From contig DULN01000006.1 in assembly GCA_012840355.1 (NCBI GenBank), positions 131,514 to 195,513 of the forward strand: a DNA stretch of 64,000 nt, written 5' to 3'. Under the pieces are notes generated by a model. The model had not been told where the DNA came from. It saw only the letters and a list, made by a program, of their open reading frames with translations, and did not search any database. The position numbers and the translations under genes were made by a program. This document shows positions 43,867 through 52,668 of the stretch, in pieces; position 1 is the first letter of the stretch; each line of letters opens with the position of its first letter. This stretch comes from Clostridiales bacterium (lineage in GTDB: Bacteria; Bacillota; Clostridia; Oscillospirales; CAG-272).

Positions 43867-43896
43867 AGTATAACATATTACAGCATAATGTGTCAA
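43867..43896 (-). promoter_or_regulatory. Promoter of speD
   Basis: TTGACA (43891-43896), 18-bp spacer, TATACT (43867-43872) on the minus strand; expected start near 43861. Confidence 0.82.
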
Positions 43897-43978
43897 CTAT
43901 TTTTACCCCAGCTTATTTTTATTTCACCACCACCAAAATATGCCGGTATAGAGTAAAAAGTGTCAAGCTAAAAAGACG

Positions 43979-44010
43979 AAAAACCGCCGTAGAAGAGCTT
44001 CCTCGGCGGT
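43979..44010 (-). terminator. Terminator of tRNA-Arg
   Basis: ACCGCCG/CGGCGGT stem (43983-43989 with 44004-44010) followed on minus by TTTTTCGTCTTTTT. Confidence 0.9.
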
Positions 44011-44012
44011 CT

Positions 44013-44089
44013 TGGCGTCCTCGAGCCGACTCGAACGGCTGACCCTTCGCTTAGGAGGCGAATGCTCTATCCTGCTGAGCTACGAGGAC
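44013..44089 (-). tRNA. tRNA-Arg (anticodon CCT), CCA encoded
   Basis: Cloverleaf reads cleanly on the minus strand: acceptor GTCCTCG/CGAGGAC, D-stem GCTC/GAGC, anticodon stem TTCGC/GCGAA with loop CTCCTAA (anticodon CCT, reading AGG), and T-arm AGCCG-TTCGAGT-CGGCT. Discriminator G and CCA are encoded at 44013-44016. It stands alone with its own promoter and terminator. Confidence 0.97.
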
Positions 44090-44125
44090 AAATATAGTTG
44101 TACGCGGCTGCCCGCGCACCTATAT

Positions 44126-44154
44126 ATTATATCATCTTTCGCTCAAAAAATCAA
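44126..44154 (-). promoter_or_regulatory. Promoter of tRNA-Arg
   Basis: TTGATT (44149-44154), 17-bp spacer, TATAAT (44126-44131) on the minus strand, about 36 bp before the tRNA. Confidence 0.85.
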
Positions 44155-44185
44155 CCCGCCTAAAGAAAAAATTTAAATTTATAGC

Positions 44186-44827
44186 CTAATTTTCGCGTTT
44201 TGCCTCATATTCTGCGATTTTCCCGTCAATAATTGCCCAGGCGCGCCTATTTTCCTCGGTATATGCCAAATTGAGCTCTTCGGATAGCGCCTTTTTGCAG
44301 TACACCGTCCAGCTCGCGGGCTTGGGGCCAAGATAAGGCTCAAATCCGAACTTTTTGTAAAGCCCGATCGCCCTGTAGCTCCAGGTTTGGGTGGTGAGAT
44401 ATATCACCTTGCCGAGCGCCAGCTTGTTATGCATATCGAGCATGGACGAAAGCAACGCCTTAACGAGGCCTTTGCCTTGATGCCCGGGCATGCATGCGAC
44501 CCAATGGACGCGCGGCAGCGGCACGCCGAAAAGCCCTCCTTCCCAAAGGGATGCGGTAGCCACCGCTCTGCCCGATGTGTCGGCTACGAAAAGGTTACGG
44601 CTGCCGAGCAGCTCCGGGTGGTCGGAAAATGTCCTGTAAAAAAGCTCCAAGCCTGCCTCTTCCGATTCCGCTTCGCCTACCGATGCCATTATCTTTGCCC
44701 ACTCGCGCTCGCGCCCGGGCGTGTAATGCAGAAGGGTGTAACCATCGGGCAACGTAAAGCGGGGATAACTGCTTGCGTCGCATTTTACCATTATCACGGC
44801 GCCGAAAGGCACGGTTTTGTCGAGCAA
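44186..44827 (-). CDS. GNAT-family N-acetyltransferase
   Basis: 213 residues. GNAT core: VATASLWEG (strands), HWVACMPGHQGKGLVKALLSSML (acetyl-CoA pyrophosphate loop, QGKGLV) and LTTQTWSYRAIGLYKKFGFEP (C-terminal motif). Acceptor unknown. TTG at 44827 is used as start, with GGAG 9 nt upstream. Confidence 0.87.
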   Translation of the reverse strand: MLDKTVPFGAVIMVKCDASSYPRFTLPDGYTLLHYTPGREREWAKIMASVGEAESEEAGLELFYRTFSDHPELLGSRNLFVADTSGRAVATASLWEGGLFGVPLPRVHWVACMPGHQGKGLVKALLSSMLDMHNKLALGKVIYLTTQTWSYRAIGLYKKFGFEPYLGPKPASWTVYCKKALSEELNLAYTEENRRAWAIIDGKIAEYEAKREN

Positions 44828-44899
44828 TGCGTTTTTCTCCTTTTTATATTAATTTATATTAGTGCATAAGCAGCGGGATAAAAATGACCATCATACGGC

Positions 44900-44928
44900 A
44901 TTTTAGCATTGATATTAGATAATTTCAA
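44900..44928 (-). promoter_or_regulatory. Promoter of the GNAT gene
   Basis: TTGAAA (44923-44928), 17-bp spacer, TAAAAT (44900-44905) on the minus strand. Confidence 0.7.
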
Positions 44929-44980
44929 GCCAAAAGTAAGAGGGTTTATGCGCAAAAAAACAAAATTAATAAAATTCCCC

Positions 44981-45009
44981 TTGTAAAAGAAGGCGAGGGA
45001 AGGTATAAT
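44981..45009 (+). promoter_or_regulatory. Promoter of the LCP-glyS genes
   Basis: TTGTAA (44981-44986), 17-bp spacer, TATAAT (45004-45009), 35 bp before the LCP start. Confidence 0.82.
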
Positions 45010-45044
45010 AACACTTTGTATAGGCCAAAACCGGAGGAGAAAAA

Positions 45045-46091
45045 ATGGCGGCTTTGCGCAACTTTGCGATAACGCTTTGCGTTTCGCTTATTATTTTCGG
45101 ACTGATAGCCTATTTTCTCGTAGGCATCATTGAAAGCAATATCGATTTTTTAGCGGGTGCCGAAACCGGTGATGAGCCCTCCGATACTGCTGTTGAGACT
45201 GAAGAGCCGGACGAAACCGGGGTGTCAGTTGAAACCACTTCGCCGGAGTTTGAGCCTCTGCCGGAGGATTTCCGCGGCTCGACAATCTCGGCTGTGCTGA
45301 TTGGCTCCGACTATATGCCGGATGTTTACGACGACTACGACCTTTCGGAAATAAACAAAAATATAGACGGTTTTCCGATAAAGGAGAGGCAAATTACCGC
45401 AGATTCGATAATCTTCGTCCAAGTCAACATAGAAACTCGCGAGTATGTGTTTTTACCGATACCGTCAAACACATTGGTAGCCGACAAAGGGCTTAATAAG
45501 ACGCTAGGCTCCCTGCTTGGCGAGTCGGGTCCCAAATACATAAAGGACAAAATTTCGGCCCTTCTTTCAATCTATATCGACTACTACGCGATGTTTACGC
45601 TCGACGGGGTAAAGAGCTTTTTTGACGAGCTTGGCGGGATTGAGTACAACGTCCCCTACGATATGGAGTACTTCGACCCGTCGGAAGGCGAAGAGGGGCT
45701 GGTCATTGATATCAAAAAGGGGCTTCAAACCTTAACCGGCGAAGATGTAATAAAGCTTTTGCGCTATGTCTCGTATCCCGAAGGCGACGCGAAACGCCGC
45801 AGCGTGATAATTGACTTTATGAAGGCAGTCCTTGCCAAAATCACAAGCAAGGAATATATCGAAAAGCTGCCCGAACTTTTCGAAAAAGCACTCGGGGAGG
45901 GCATAATCGAGACCGATTTTACCGAAGACGCTCTTGTCGAAAACCTCGACGCGATTTTTGCGTTCAACGATTTTACAAAGACCGTGCTCACAATGCCCGG
46001 GAAAGAGGAAATAGTCGACGGCGAAAGGGTTTTTGTGCCCAACACCGCAGCCGTAGGCAATATTATCGGCAAATATAAATATACAGGTTAA
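45045..46091 (+). CDS. LytR-CpsA-Psr (LCP) family protein
   Basis: 348 residues. One N-terminal membrane helix (about 7-30) and an acidic Thr/Glu-rich linker (45-75) lead to an LCP domain (about 80-260: SAVLIGSDYMPDV, ITADSIIFVQVNIETREYVFLPIPSNTLV, FDELGGIEYNVPYDM, GLQTLTGEDVIKLLRY, DAKRRSVIIDFMKAVL). LCP enzymes attach secondary polymers to peptidoglycan. The usual DTR and RDT arginine motifs are partly replaced here (TADSIIF and PSNTLV), so activity may differ. GGAGG precedes the ATG. Confidence 0.83.
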   Translation: MAALRNFAITLCVSLIIFGLIAYFLVGIIESNIDFLAGAETGDEPSDTAVETEEPDETGVSVETTSPEFEPLPEDFRGSTISAVLIGSDYMPDVYDDYDLSEINKNIDGFPIKERQITADSIIFVQVNIETREYVFLPIPSNTLVADKGLNKTLGSLLGESGPKYIKDKISALLSIYIDYYAMFTLDGVKSFFDELGGIEYNVPYDMEYFDPSEGEEGLVIDIKKGLQTLTGEDVIKLLRYVSYPEGDAKRRSVIIDFMKAVLAKITSKEYIEKLPELFEKALGEGIIETDFTEDALVENLDAIFAFNDFTKTVLTMPGKEEIVDGERVFVPNTAAVGNIIGKYKYTG

Positions 46092-46157
46092 CTGGGCGTG
46101 TACTTAGGCTGCAAAAACCGGACAAGCAATATTACGGAGGAATGGAGATCAGGACGT

Positions 46158-47567
46158 ATGCTGAATACCGAAAAGTCAATGGACAAAATCGTCGCTCTGT
46201 GCAAGAACCGGGGCTTTGTCTACAGCGGCTCCGAAATATACGGCGGCCTTGCGAACTCCTGGGACTATGGCCCGCTCGGCGCGGAGCTTAAAAACAACAT
46301 AAAGCGCGCATGGTGGAAGAAGTTCGTGCAGGAGTCGAAGTACAATGTCGGGATCGACTGTGCGATACTTATGAACCCGCAGGTTTGGGTCGCGTCGGGG
46401 CATGTGACAAACTTTAACGACCCGCTTATCGACTGCAGGGCTTGTAAAATGCGTTTCCGCGCCGACAAGCTCGTCGAAGATTATGTAAAGGAAAAAGGGC
46501 TCGACGTCAAAGTCGAGGCGATGAGCCAACAGGAGTTGACGGCGTTTATCCGCGAGCACGCTGTCCCATGCCCCGGCTGCGGCAAGAGCGACTTTACGGA
46601 TATACGCAAATTCAACATGATGTTCAAGACTTTCCAAGGCGTGACGGAGGATTCGGCGTCGCAGATTTACCTCCGACCCGAAACGGCACAGGGAATATTC
46701 GTCAACTTCAAAAACGTACAGCGCACCTCGCGCAAAAAGGTGCCGTTTGGCATCGCGCAGATAGGTAAAGCGTTCCGCAACGAGATTACGCCCGGCAACT
46801 TCATCTTCCGTACAAGAGAGTTCGAGCAGATGGAGCTTGAGTTCTTCTGCAAGCCGGGCACCGACCTTGAGTGGTTTGAATATTGGCGGCAGTTCTGCTA
46901 CGATTGGCTGATTTCGCTTGGCTTAAAGACTGAGAATTTGCGCTTGCGCGACCACGAGAAAGAGGAGCTTGCCTTCTACTCGAACGCGACAACCGACTTT
47001 GAATTCTTGTTCCCGTTCGGCTGGGGTGAGCTTTGGGGCATAGCCGACCGCACCGACTATGACCTCTCGCGCCATCAGGAGTACTCGGGCGAGGATATGT
47101 CGTATTTCGATCCCGAAACGAATGAGCGTTATATACCTTATGTCATAGAGCCTTCTCTCGGAGTCGACCGCGCGCTGCTCGCTTTCCTTGTCGACGCATA
47201 CGATGAGGAGGTGCTCGAGCGCGACGAGCAGGGCAATGTCAAGGACATGCGCGTCGTGCTGCATCTGCATCCGGCGCTCGCGCCCGTAAAATGTGCGGTA
47301 TTGCCGCTGTCCAAAAAGCTCGCGGAGCCTGCGCTTGAGATTTACCAGATGCTGTCGAAGAGCTTTGTTACCGATTACGACGACGCGGGTTCAATCGGCA
47401 AGCGCTACCGCCGCCAGGACGAGATCGGCACGCCGCTGTGCGTCACTTACGACTTCGATTCCGAAAACGACAAATGCGTCACCGTACGCGACCGCGACAC
47501 GATGCAGCAGGTGCGCATACCGATTGACGAAGTCGAGTCGTATATTGCCGAGCGCATAAAGTTTTAG
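46158..47567 (+). CDS. glyS: Glycyl-tRNA synthetase (alpha2 class II type)
   Basis: 469 residues. [28 protein letters not shown], a Cys zinc-finger-like insert ([13 protein letters not shown] ... CPGCGKS), motif 2 [14 protein letters not shown], and motif 3 near [15 protein letters not shown]; a C-terminal anticodon-binding domain follows. This is the eukaryote/Gram-positive homodimeric type, not the GlyQ/GlyS pair. The ATG at 46158 is chosen because GGAG and AGG lie 4-10 nt before it; ATG at 46179 is also possible. No room for a T-box leader upstream. Confidence 0.95.
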   Translation: MLNTEKSMDKIVALCKNRGFVYSGSEIYGGLANSWDYGPLGAELKNNIKRAWWKKFVQESKYNVGIDCAILMNPQVWVASGHVTNFNDPLIDCRACKMRFRADKLVEDYVKEKGLDVKVEAMSQQELTAFIREHAVPCPGCGKSDFTDIRKFNMMFKTFQGVTEDSASQIYLRPETAQGIFVNFKNVQRTSRKKVPFGIAQIGKAFRNEITPGNFIFRTREFEQMELEFFCKPGTDLEWFEYWRQFCYDWLISLGLKTENLRLRDHEKEELAFYSNATTDFEFLFPFGWGELWGIADRTDYDLSRHQEYSGEDMSYFDPETNERYIPYVIEPSLGVDRALLAFLVDAYDEEVLERDEQGNVKDMRVVLHLHPALAPVKCAVLPLSKKLAEPALEIYQMLSKSFVTDYDDAGSIGKRYRRQDEIGTPLCVTYDFDSENDKCVTVRDRDTMQQVRIPIDEVESYIAERIKF

Positions 47568-47569
47568 CC

Positions 47570-47616
47570 AAAACCGCTGCCGATTTGGGGGAAGGCTCCA
47601 AACCGGCGGTTTTTTA
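47570..47616 (+). terminator. Terminator after glyS
   Basis: AAAACCGC... pairs with ...GCGGTTTT (about 10 bp with a bulge), then T6. speE follows within 22 bp, so it may act as an attenuator between the two genes. Confidence 0.7.
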
Positions 47617-47637
47617 AAAAGTTAGCGAGGTGGTAAA

Positions 47638-48513
47638 ATGGAAAATTGCCGTATAAGCACCGGCCTTTGGTTTAGCGAAAAATACAGCGAGGACGCGGTA
47701 TTTTCAATTCGGGCAGTGCGCCAGCATTGCGCGGTGCAGAGCAAATACCAGAGCATAGAAGTATACGAGTCGCCCGAGTTCGGCAGGTTCCTTATAATCG
47801 ACGGCATCATGATGCTGACCGAGCGCGACGAGTTTATATATCACGAAATGATAACCCATGTGCCAATGGCGGTGCACCCGAATGTCAAAAACGTGCTGGT
47901 GATAGGCGGCGGCGACGGCGGCACATTGCGCGAGCTTTCAAGGTACAAAGGGATAGAGAGCATCGATATTGTGGAAATAGATGAAGAAGTAATAAAGGTT
48001 TGCAAAGAGTTTATCCCCAAGACAGCCTGCGGTTTTAACGACCCGCGCGTAAATGTATATATCGAGGACGGGATAAAATTTGTCGCCGGATGCAAAGACA
48101 AGTACGACCTTATAATTGTCGACTCCACCGACCCGATAGGCCCGCCAGGCGAGGGGCTGTTTACGCTTGAATTTTATAAGAATTGCCATGACGCGCTTCG
48201 TGCCGACGGCATAATGGTAAACCAGCACGGGGGGCCGTTTTATGAGGTAGATATCGGCCAAATGAAGCGTTCCCACGAGCGGATTTATAAGGTTTTTCCG
48301 ATAAGCTTGGTATATCAAGCGAATATCCCGACTTATGCGTCGGGGATTTGGATGTTCGGATTTGCCTCGAAAAAGTACCATCCCATCCGCGATATGCGGA
48401 AGGATTGGGAAGGGTTTGAGATAAAAACCGACTACTATAATCCGAGCCTGCACATCGGCGCGTTTTGCCTTCCTACTTACGTCGAGCGGATGCTAAAAGA
48501 ATGCGAAAGCTGA
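47638..48513 (+). CDS. speE: Spermidine synthase
   Basis: 291 residues. It transfers aminopropyl from decarboxylated SAM to putrescine. SAM-type fold with GGGDGGTLRE, VEIDEEVI, VNVYIEDGIKF, VDSTDPIGPPGEGLFT and YQANIPTYASGIWMFGF. Works with SpeD encoded at 42.7-43.5 kb on the other strand. AGGTGG before the ATG at 47638. Confidence 0.96.
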   Translation: MENCRISTGLWFSEKYSEDAVFSIRAVRQHCAVQSKYQSIEVYESPEFGRFLIIDGIMMLTERDEFIYHEMITHVPMAVHPNVKNVLVIGGGDGGTLRELSRYKGIESIDIVEIDEEVIKVCKEFIPKTACGFNDPRVNVYIEDGIKFVAGCKDKYDLIIVDSTDPIGPPGEGLFTLEFYKNCHDALRADGIMVNQHGGPFYEVDIGQMKRSHERIYKVFPISLVYQANIPTYASGIWMFGFASKKYHPIRDMRKDWEGFEIKTDYYNPSLHIGAFCLPTYVERMLKECES

Positions 48514-48550
48514 CGGGGCAGTGCCAATTAGCTTTGCTCATGGCAAAAAT

Positions 48551-48584
48551 AAAAAAGCCGGCGGTTTATGCCGGCTGTTTTTTT
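48551..48584. terminator. Bidirectional terminator between speE and TSCPD gene
   Basis: A perfect 7-bp AGCCGGC/GCCGGCT stem (48556-48562, 48570-48576) with A6 before and T7 after. Confidence 0.88.
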
Positions 48585-48589
48585 GCTTT

Positions 48590-48865
48590 TTACGCTTCCG
48601 CTTCGCCTTTTTTGGCGAGGTATGCCTTCAGCGCAGACGCAAGCTCGTTGGGGCATGACGTGTTTTTCTGCCCGCAGGTGATTCCGTCTAGCTTTTTGAT
48701 CACTTCGCCAATCTTCATGCCGCTGCAAAGCGAGGCAAGACCTCGCGTATTGCCGTTGCAGCCCCCGGTAAATTGCACTTTTTCGATGGTCTTGCCGTCG
48801 TCGGCAATGCTTATCTCAATCTCGCGCGAGCAAACCCCGCGCGGGACATACCTGAATTTTTCCAT
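48590..48865 (-). CDS. TSCPD-domain protein
   Basis: 91 residues. Matches the short TSCPD family (named after a TSCPD-like motif, here TSCPNELASAL) with GGCNGNTRGLASLCSGM and GITCGQKNTSCP; the conserved cysteines suggest metal or cluster binding. Related domains occur at the C-terminus of B12-dependent ribonucleotide reductases. Function of the free form is unknown. ATG at 48865 with AGGAG 8 nt upstream. Confidence 0.88.
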   Translation of the reverse strand: MEKFRYVPRGVCSREIEISIADDGKTIEKVQFTGGCNGNTRGLASLCSGMKIGEVIKKLDGITCGQKNTSCPNELASALKAYLAKKGEAEA

Positions 48866-48898
48866 ATGTAAATCTCCTGTCAAAATAATCCTACAAAC

Positions 48899-49345
48899 CT
48901 ATATTATATTCCTTTTTCCGGTCACGCTCTCGAGCGTGACTTTATAAACGCGCGTAGGCATGCCGCAGCTGTCAAGCGGGTATTGAGGCTGCCCGCAGTG
49001 CTCGCAAATGAGAAGAAGGCCGCGTCGGGCCTCTTCGCCCGTCACGACTTCGGCCCTGCCGAACCCGATTATGCTCTCGTAGCCCGCGGTTATGCCTTTG
49101 TAGCCGTGGAAAATGTCCGCCTCGACACAGACGCGGTTGTCTTTGGCGAGCAGCTCGTGCTTTAGCCCCTCTTTGGCGCCGTGAAAATATATGGTTATCT
49201 TGTCGCGGGTAAACTCAAACCCGAACGACAGCGGCACCACGTATGGTCCGCACGAGCCGGCCATGCCGAGCCGTATCACTTCGCATCGGGACAAAATGCC
49301 AGCGATTTCGCCTATATCGGTTACCTGCCTATTTGTACGCCTCAT
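48899..49345 (-). CDS. Pyridoxamine 5'-phosphate oxidase-related (NimA-like) flavoprotein
   Basis: 148 residues. RRTNRQVTDIGEIAGILSRCEVIRLGM start, PYVVPLSFGFE, IYFHGAKEGLKHELL and ADIFHGYKGITAGYESIIGFGRAEVV are typical of the NimA-type split-barrel FMN family. These proteins may reduce nitro compounds or bind flavin/heme; the natural role is unclear. ATG at 49345 gives the family N-terminus, with GGAAG 4 nt upstream. Likely cotranscribed with the TSCPD gene 33 nt downstream. Confidence 0.87.
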   Translation of the reverse strand: MRRTNRQVTDIGEIAGILSRCEVIRLGMAGSCGPYVVPLSFGFEFTRDKITIYFHGAKEGLKHELLAKDNRVCVEADIFHGYKGITAGYESIIGFGRAEVVTGEEARRGLLLICEHCGQPQYPLDSCGMPTRVYKVTLESVTGKRNII

Positions 49346-49468
49346 CGTGCTTCCGCAAAATATCCCTTTTTGCTTCATTATTTTATCAGCTAATCGCGGC
49401 CGTGTCAATAAGATTAAAAAAAGGGTGTATGTTAACTTACGGTAGAAAAAGAAACAACAGATTGATAA

Positions 49469-49497
49469 TTGAAATCCTCGGCAGCGGCGCTTAAAAT
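49469..49497 (+). promoter_or_regulatory. Promoter of the XRE regulator gene
   Basis: TTGAAA (49469-49474), 17-bp spacer, TAAAAT (49492-49497). Confidence 0.75.
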
Positions 49498-49526
49498 AGT
49501 ATTACAGAAACATCCGGAGGTGCGCG

Positions 49527-50648
49527 ATGAGAATAAAAATAGGCGGCAATATCCGAAAACTGCGCGCGCAAAATGGCATGACGCAGGAAAGGCTTGCGGA
49601 GTATCTCGGCGTCAGCCCACAGGCGATCTCGCGCTGGGAATCGGAGACCTGCTATCCCGATCTTGAGATGCTGCCCGGCATCGCTTCTTTTTTCGGCGTT
49701 TCCATAGACGAGCTTTTAGGCTACGACTCATCCGAACAGGAGCAGATGAAGATACTTCAGAAAATAACCGCGCTGATTCAAAGCGGCAAGCAAGACGAAG
49801 CGCGCGAAGAGGCAAGGTACGGGCTCGGCTTATATCCCAAAAACCACGCTATTGCCACGGCGCTTGCGTCGCTCCTTTTTACTTCACACAAAGATGACTC
49901 CGAGCTTGAAGAGTGCATTGCTCTGTGTAGGAGAGTGCTTCGCGACTGCACGTCTGACAGCGAAGCCGGCGATCTTTTGAGAATCGCCGCTAAAAACATG
50001 CTCGTCTTATCGCTGATTAAAACCGGCGACCGGAAAGGCGCGCTCGAGGTTGCTCAGACATTACCCGCGTTGCATCATGTACGGGATTTTAATATCCAAA
50101 TGGCGCTCGAAGGCGAGGAACGCTGGAATTTCTCTGTGTCGGCTCTGCCGTTAATGTGCGTAATGCTCGGCGTTTTCTTAAACAAAATGTCGCATTTGGG
50201 AGAAAAGGGAATTCCGATCTGCTTTTATACGCTGGAGGAATGCAGGCGCGACTTGCAGGTTTGGGACGCGCTATATTACGAAGCCGACAAGCGCGACGGC
50301 GGCGTTACCAAACGCAGTAACTTTGTCTATATGTACCTGCATTTTACCGCCGCGCGCAAATGCGCACAGCAAGGCGAGAAAGCCGAGGCGCTAAAACATC
50401 TAGCAGAGGCGTCAAGATGCGCCGGCACGGATGAGCCGTCCGCGCTGCTTGCGGCTAATACTGCCTCCATGGAAACAATCGCGCAAGTCGATCCCGCCTG
50501 CACAAAGCGCGAGGATAACTACAAAGGCAAAAACTTCGCTTTTTTTATATACTACGGGTATATTCAAAACGGCTGCTTTGAGGCGCTCAAAGACGAGCCA
50601 GAATACGCGGATATTGAGGCAGCGATAAAAAAGGCGGCAGAGGCATAG
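49527..50648 (+). CDS. XRE-type HTH regulator with TPR-like helical domain
   Basis: 373 residues. N-terminal Cro/C1 HTH (IGGNIRKLRAQNGMTQERLAEYLGVSPQAISRWESE, about 5-40), SIDELLG linker, and a long C-terminal helical region with TPR-like repeats (SGKQDEAREEARYGLGLYPKNHAIATALASLL). Architecture resembles peptide-sensing or stress XRE regulators. The target is unknown. GGAGGTG precedes the ATG. Confidence 0.9.
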   Translation: MRIKIGGNIRKLRAQNGMTQERLAEYLGVSPQAISRWESETCYPDLEMLPGIASFFGVSIDELLGYDSSEQEQMKILQKITALIQSGKQDEAREEARYGLGLYPKNHAIATALASLLFTSHKDDSELEECIALCRRVLRDCTSDSEAGDLLRIAAKNMLVLSLIKTGDRKGALEVAQTLPALHHVRDFNIQMALEGEERWNFSVSALPLMCVMLGVFLNKMSHLGEKGIPICFYTLEECRRDLQVWDALYYEADKRDGGVTKRSNFVYMYLHFTAARKCAQQGEKAEALKHLAEASRCAGTDEPSALLAANTASMETIAQVDPACTKREDNYKGKNFAFFIYYGYIQNGCFEALKDEPEYADIEAAIKKAAEA

Positions 50649-50702
50649 TGTAAATGTAATAGGGAAAAATAATAAATCGAAGGTAGAATAGGATAAAGCT
50701 TT

Positions 50703-50736
50703 ACCGCGCTTATAAAATAAGCGCGGTTTTAAATTT
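50703..50736 (+). terminator. Terminator after the XRE gene
   Basis: A perfect 9-bp ACCGCGCTT/AAGCGCGGT stem (50703-50711, 50719-50727) and T-rich tail. Confidence 0.88.
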
Positions 50737-50773
50737 TGCCCGGTCCGGTTTTGCCGCTTGGTCAACTCTTGCC

Positions 50774-50802
50774 TTGACGATATTTAGGCTTTGTGGTATC
50801 AT
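50774..50802 (+). promoter_or_regulatory. Promoter of rex
   Basis: TTGACG (50774-50779), 17-bp spacer, TATCAT (50797-50802). Leader of about 65 nt. Confidence 0.75.
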
Positions 50803-50875
50803 AAACTCGTATAGGTATCACGCGCGGCTTAGCACAGGACTCTTGGGTGCGGCCGTCGTTAGAAAAGGTAGCAAG

Positions 50876-51523
50876 ATGAAAGAAAAGAACATACCCATCA
50901 GTACCTTGCGGAGGCTGCCGGTATATTTACATTATTTAAACTCGATTAAGGATAAAATTTCAAACATATCTGCCACCGCGATAGCTGAGGAATTCGGCCT
51001 CAACGACGTGCAGGTGCGAAAGGACCTAGGAGCGGTCAGCGGCAGCGGGCGGCCTAAAACCGGCTATTCGGTCACGGAGCTAATCGCCCAGCTTGAGGAG
51101 GCACTCGGCTATGGGACAAAAACAAAAACCATCCTTGTTGGCGCGGGCAACCTAGGCAAAGCGCTACTGTCGTACAGCGGTTTTGCAGATTACGGCATCG
51201 ACATTATAGCCGCGTTCGACAACAATCCCGCGCTTTGGGGCACTTTCGTGGGCGGAAAACCTATACTGCCTGACATCGACCTTGAAGCGGTGTGCAGGGA
51301 TAAAAAGATTATGCTGGGTATAATAACCGTACCGGTCGAGCACGCACAGGAGATTTGCGACAGGCTGGTAGCCTGCGGCATCCGCGCGATTTGGAACTTC
51401 GCGCCGACTATCTTACGCGTCCCCGAAGGAGTCATGGTGGAAAACGAAAATCTCGCGTCTTCACTAGCAATACTCTGCAAGCACCTGCGAGAAGGCTCAA
51501 ACGGCGAAGATTATCTCGAGTAG
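50876..51523 (+). CDS. rex: Redox-sensing transcriptional repressor Rex
   Basis: 215 residues. Rex represses fermentation genes until NADH rises. The N-terminal winged helix includes PISTLRRLPVYLHYL and LNDVQVRKDLGAV; the Rossmann domain has VGAGNLGKALLSY and GIITVPVEHAQEICD; and the swapped C-terminal helix is WNFAPTILRVPEGVMVENENLASSLAIL. ATG at 50876 with AAAGG 7 nt upstream. It stands 1.8 kb before adhE, a usual Rex target, but I find no TTGTTAA-N4-TTAACAA box at adhE. Confidence 0.96.
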   Translation: MKEKNIPISTLRRLPVYLHYLNSIKDKISNISATAIAEEFGLNDVQVRKDLGAVSGSGRPKTGYSVTELIAQLEEALGYGTKTKTILVGAGNLGKALLSYSGFADYGIDIIAAFDNNPALWGTFVGGKPILPDIDLEAVCRDKKIMLGIITVPVEHAQEICDRLVACGIRAIWNFAPTILRVPEGVMVENENLASSLAILCKHLREGSNGEDYLE

Positions 51524-51605
51524 AGTCATATTTCCCCAATTGTGCCCCGTTTAGCCATTGCGGGATTATGTATTTATCATACCCTTTGCAAGCGAAGGAA
51601 GCCTT

Positions 51606-52532
51606 ATGAACCTAATGCATCTCAAATACGCGGTTGAGATCGCCGAAACTAACTCGATGACAAAGGCGGCGGAGCGGCTTTACACCGCCCAGCCCAACCT
51701 CAGCCGCGCGATCCGCGAGCTTGAAAACACGCTTGGCATACAGATATTCAAAAGAACCTCGAAAGGGCTTTACCCCACCGCGCAGGGCGAGGTTTTCCTG
51801 GCGCGCGCGCGGAAAATCCTCGCGCAGGTGGACGAGCTTGAAGACATGTTCCGCGACGGCAAGAAAAAAGAGAGCGAGTTTTCGATCTCGGTGCCGCGCG
51901 CGAGTTATATCGCGGAGGCGTTCCTCGAGTTTGTCAGAAAGCTGCCGCGCGATCTTGCGGTGGAGATATATTACAAAGAAACTAACGCAATGCGGGCGAT
52001 ATCGAACATCCTCAACGCAGACTACCGCATGGGCATCCTCCGATACCAGTCGGTATACGACCGCAACTTCAAGGAGATGCTTGACGAAAAGGAGCTTGAA
52101 GGCGAGCTTGTGTGCGAGTTTGTGCCGGTATTGATTTTCAGCAGCAAAAGCCCGCTTGCCGAAAAAGAGGAAATAGAGCCCAAAGACCTAAAGGACCTTA
52201 TTGAGCTGTCGCATCCCGACCCATACGTCCCATCGATTTCGCCGGCGACCGCGCGTAAAAACGAGGTGCTGAGCGAGTCGACCCGCCATGTGTTCATTTT
52301 CGAGCGCGGAAGCCAGTTTGATTTACTTGCTACCCACCCTGAAACATTCATGTGGGTGTCGCCGGTACCCGAGCGGCTGCTAAAGCTGCACGGTCTTGTA
52401 ATGCGGGAATGCTCGTTTATCTCAAAACGGTACCGCGACGTGCTGATTCGCAAGCGCGACTATAAGCTCACCGAGCTAGATAAAAGGTTTATCGACGAGC
52501 TGATGCGCGCAAAACGCGAAATTATTAAATAG
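51606..52532 (+). CDS. LysR-family transcriptional regulator
   Basis: 308 residues. N-terminal HTH (NLMHLKYAVEIAETNSMTKAAERLYTAQPNLSRAIRELENTLGIQIFKR) and a LysR substrate-binding domain of normal length (about 88-295). ATG at 51606 with AAGGAAG 5 nt upstream. Lies between rex and adhE, all on the plus strand, and could control adhE; the effector is unknown. Confidence 0.92.
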   Translation: MNLMHLKYAVEIAETNSMTKAAERLYTAQPNLSRAIRELENTLGIQIFKRTSKGLYPTAQGEVFLARARKILAQVDELEDMFRDGKKKESEFSISVPRASYIAEAFLEFVRKLPRDLAVEIYYKETNAMRAISNILNADYRMGILRYQSVYDRNFKEMLDEKELEGELVCEFVPVLIFSSKSPLAEKEEIEPKDLKDLIELSHPDPYVPSISPATARKNEVLSESTRHVFIFERGSQFDLLATHPETFMWVSPVPERLLKLHGLVMRECSFISKRYRDVLIRKRDYKLTELDKRFIDELMRAKREIIK

Positions 52533-52558
52533 GTATATCGAATAAATGACAAAACGAT

Positions 52559-52596
52559 AAAGGCATATCGATAAAGATATATCGATATGCCTTTTT
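52559..52596 (+). terminator. Terminator after lysR gene (or operator-like palindrome)
   Basis: A 14-bp AAAGGCATATCGAT stem with its complement (52559-52572, 52581-52594), then T-run. The ATATCGAT repeats also form a palindromic pattern that could be protein-bound. Confidence 0.85.
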
Positions 52597-52601
52597 AATA
52601 T

Positions 52602-52630
52602 TTCTCATAGGAGATTATATGTGTTATGAT
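52602..52630 (+). promoter_or_regulatory. Candidate promoter of the adhE-hyd run
   Basis: Weak TTCTCA (52602-52607), 17-bp spacer, TATGAT (52625-52630) preceded by TGT as an extended -10. It gives a leader of about 32 nt. Confidence 0.45.
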
Positions 52631-52668
52631 ATAGGTGCAAGATAAATAGCCCAACTGGGGGGAAACAC

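Noticed and set aside
52619-52645. Eight-codon leader ORF (MCYDIGAR) with AGGAG before adhE
   Set aside because: It overlaps the best candidate -10 box (52625-52630), so the transcript would probably start after its ATG. No regulatory codons stand out.
52533-52668. Rex operator upstream of adhE
   Set aside because: The Rex consensus (TTGTTAA-N4-TTAACAA type) was looked for between lysR and adhE and not found. The ATATCGAT palindrome fits a terminator better.
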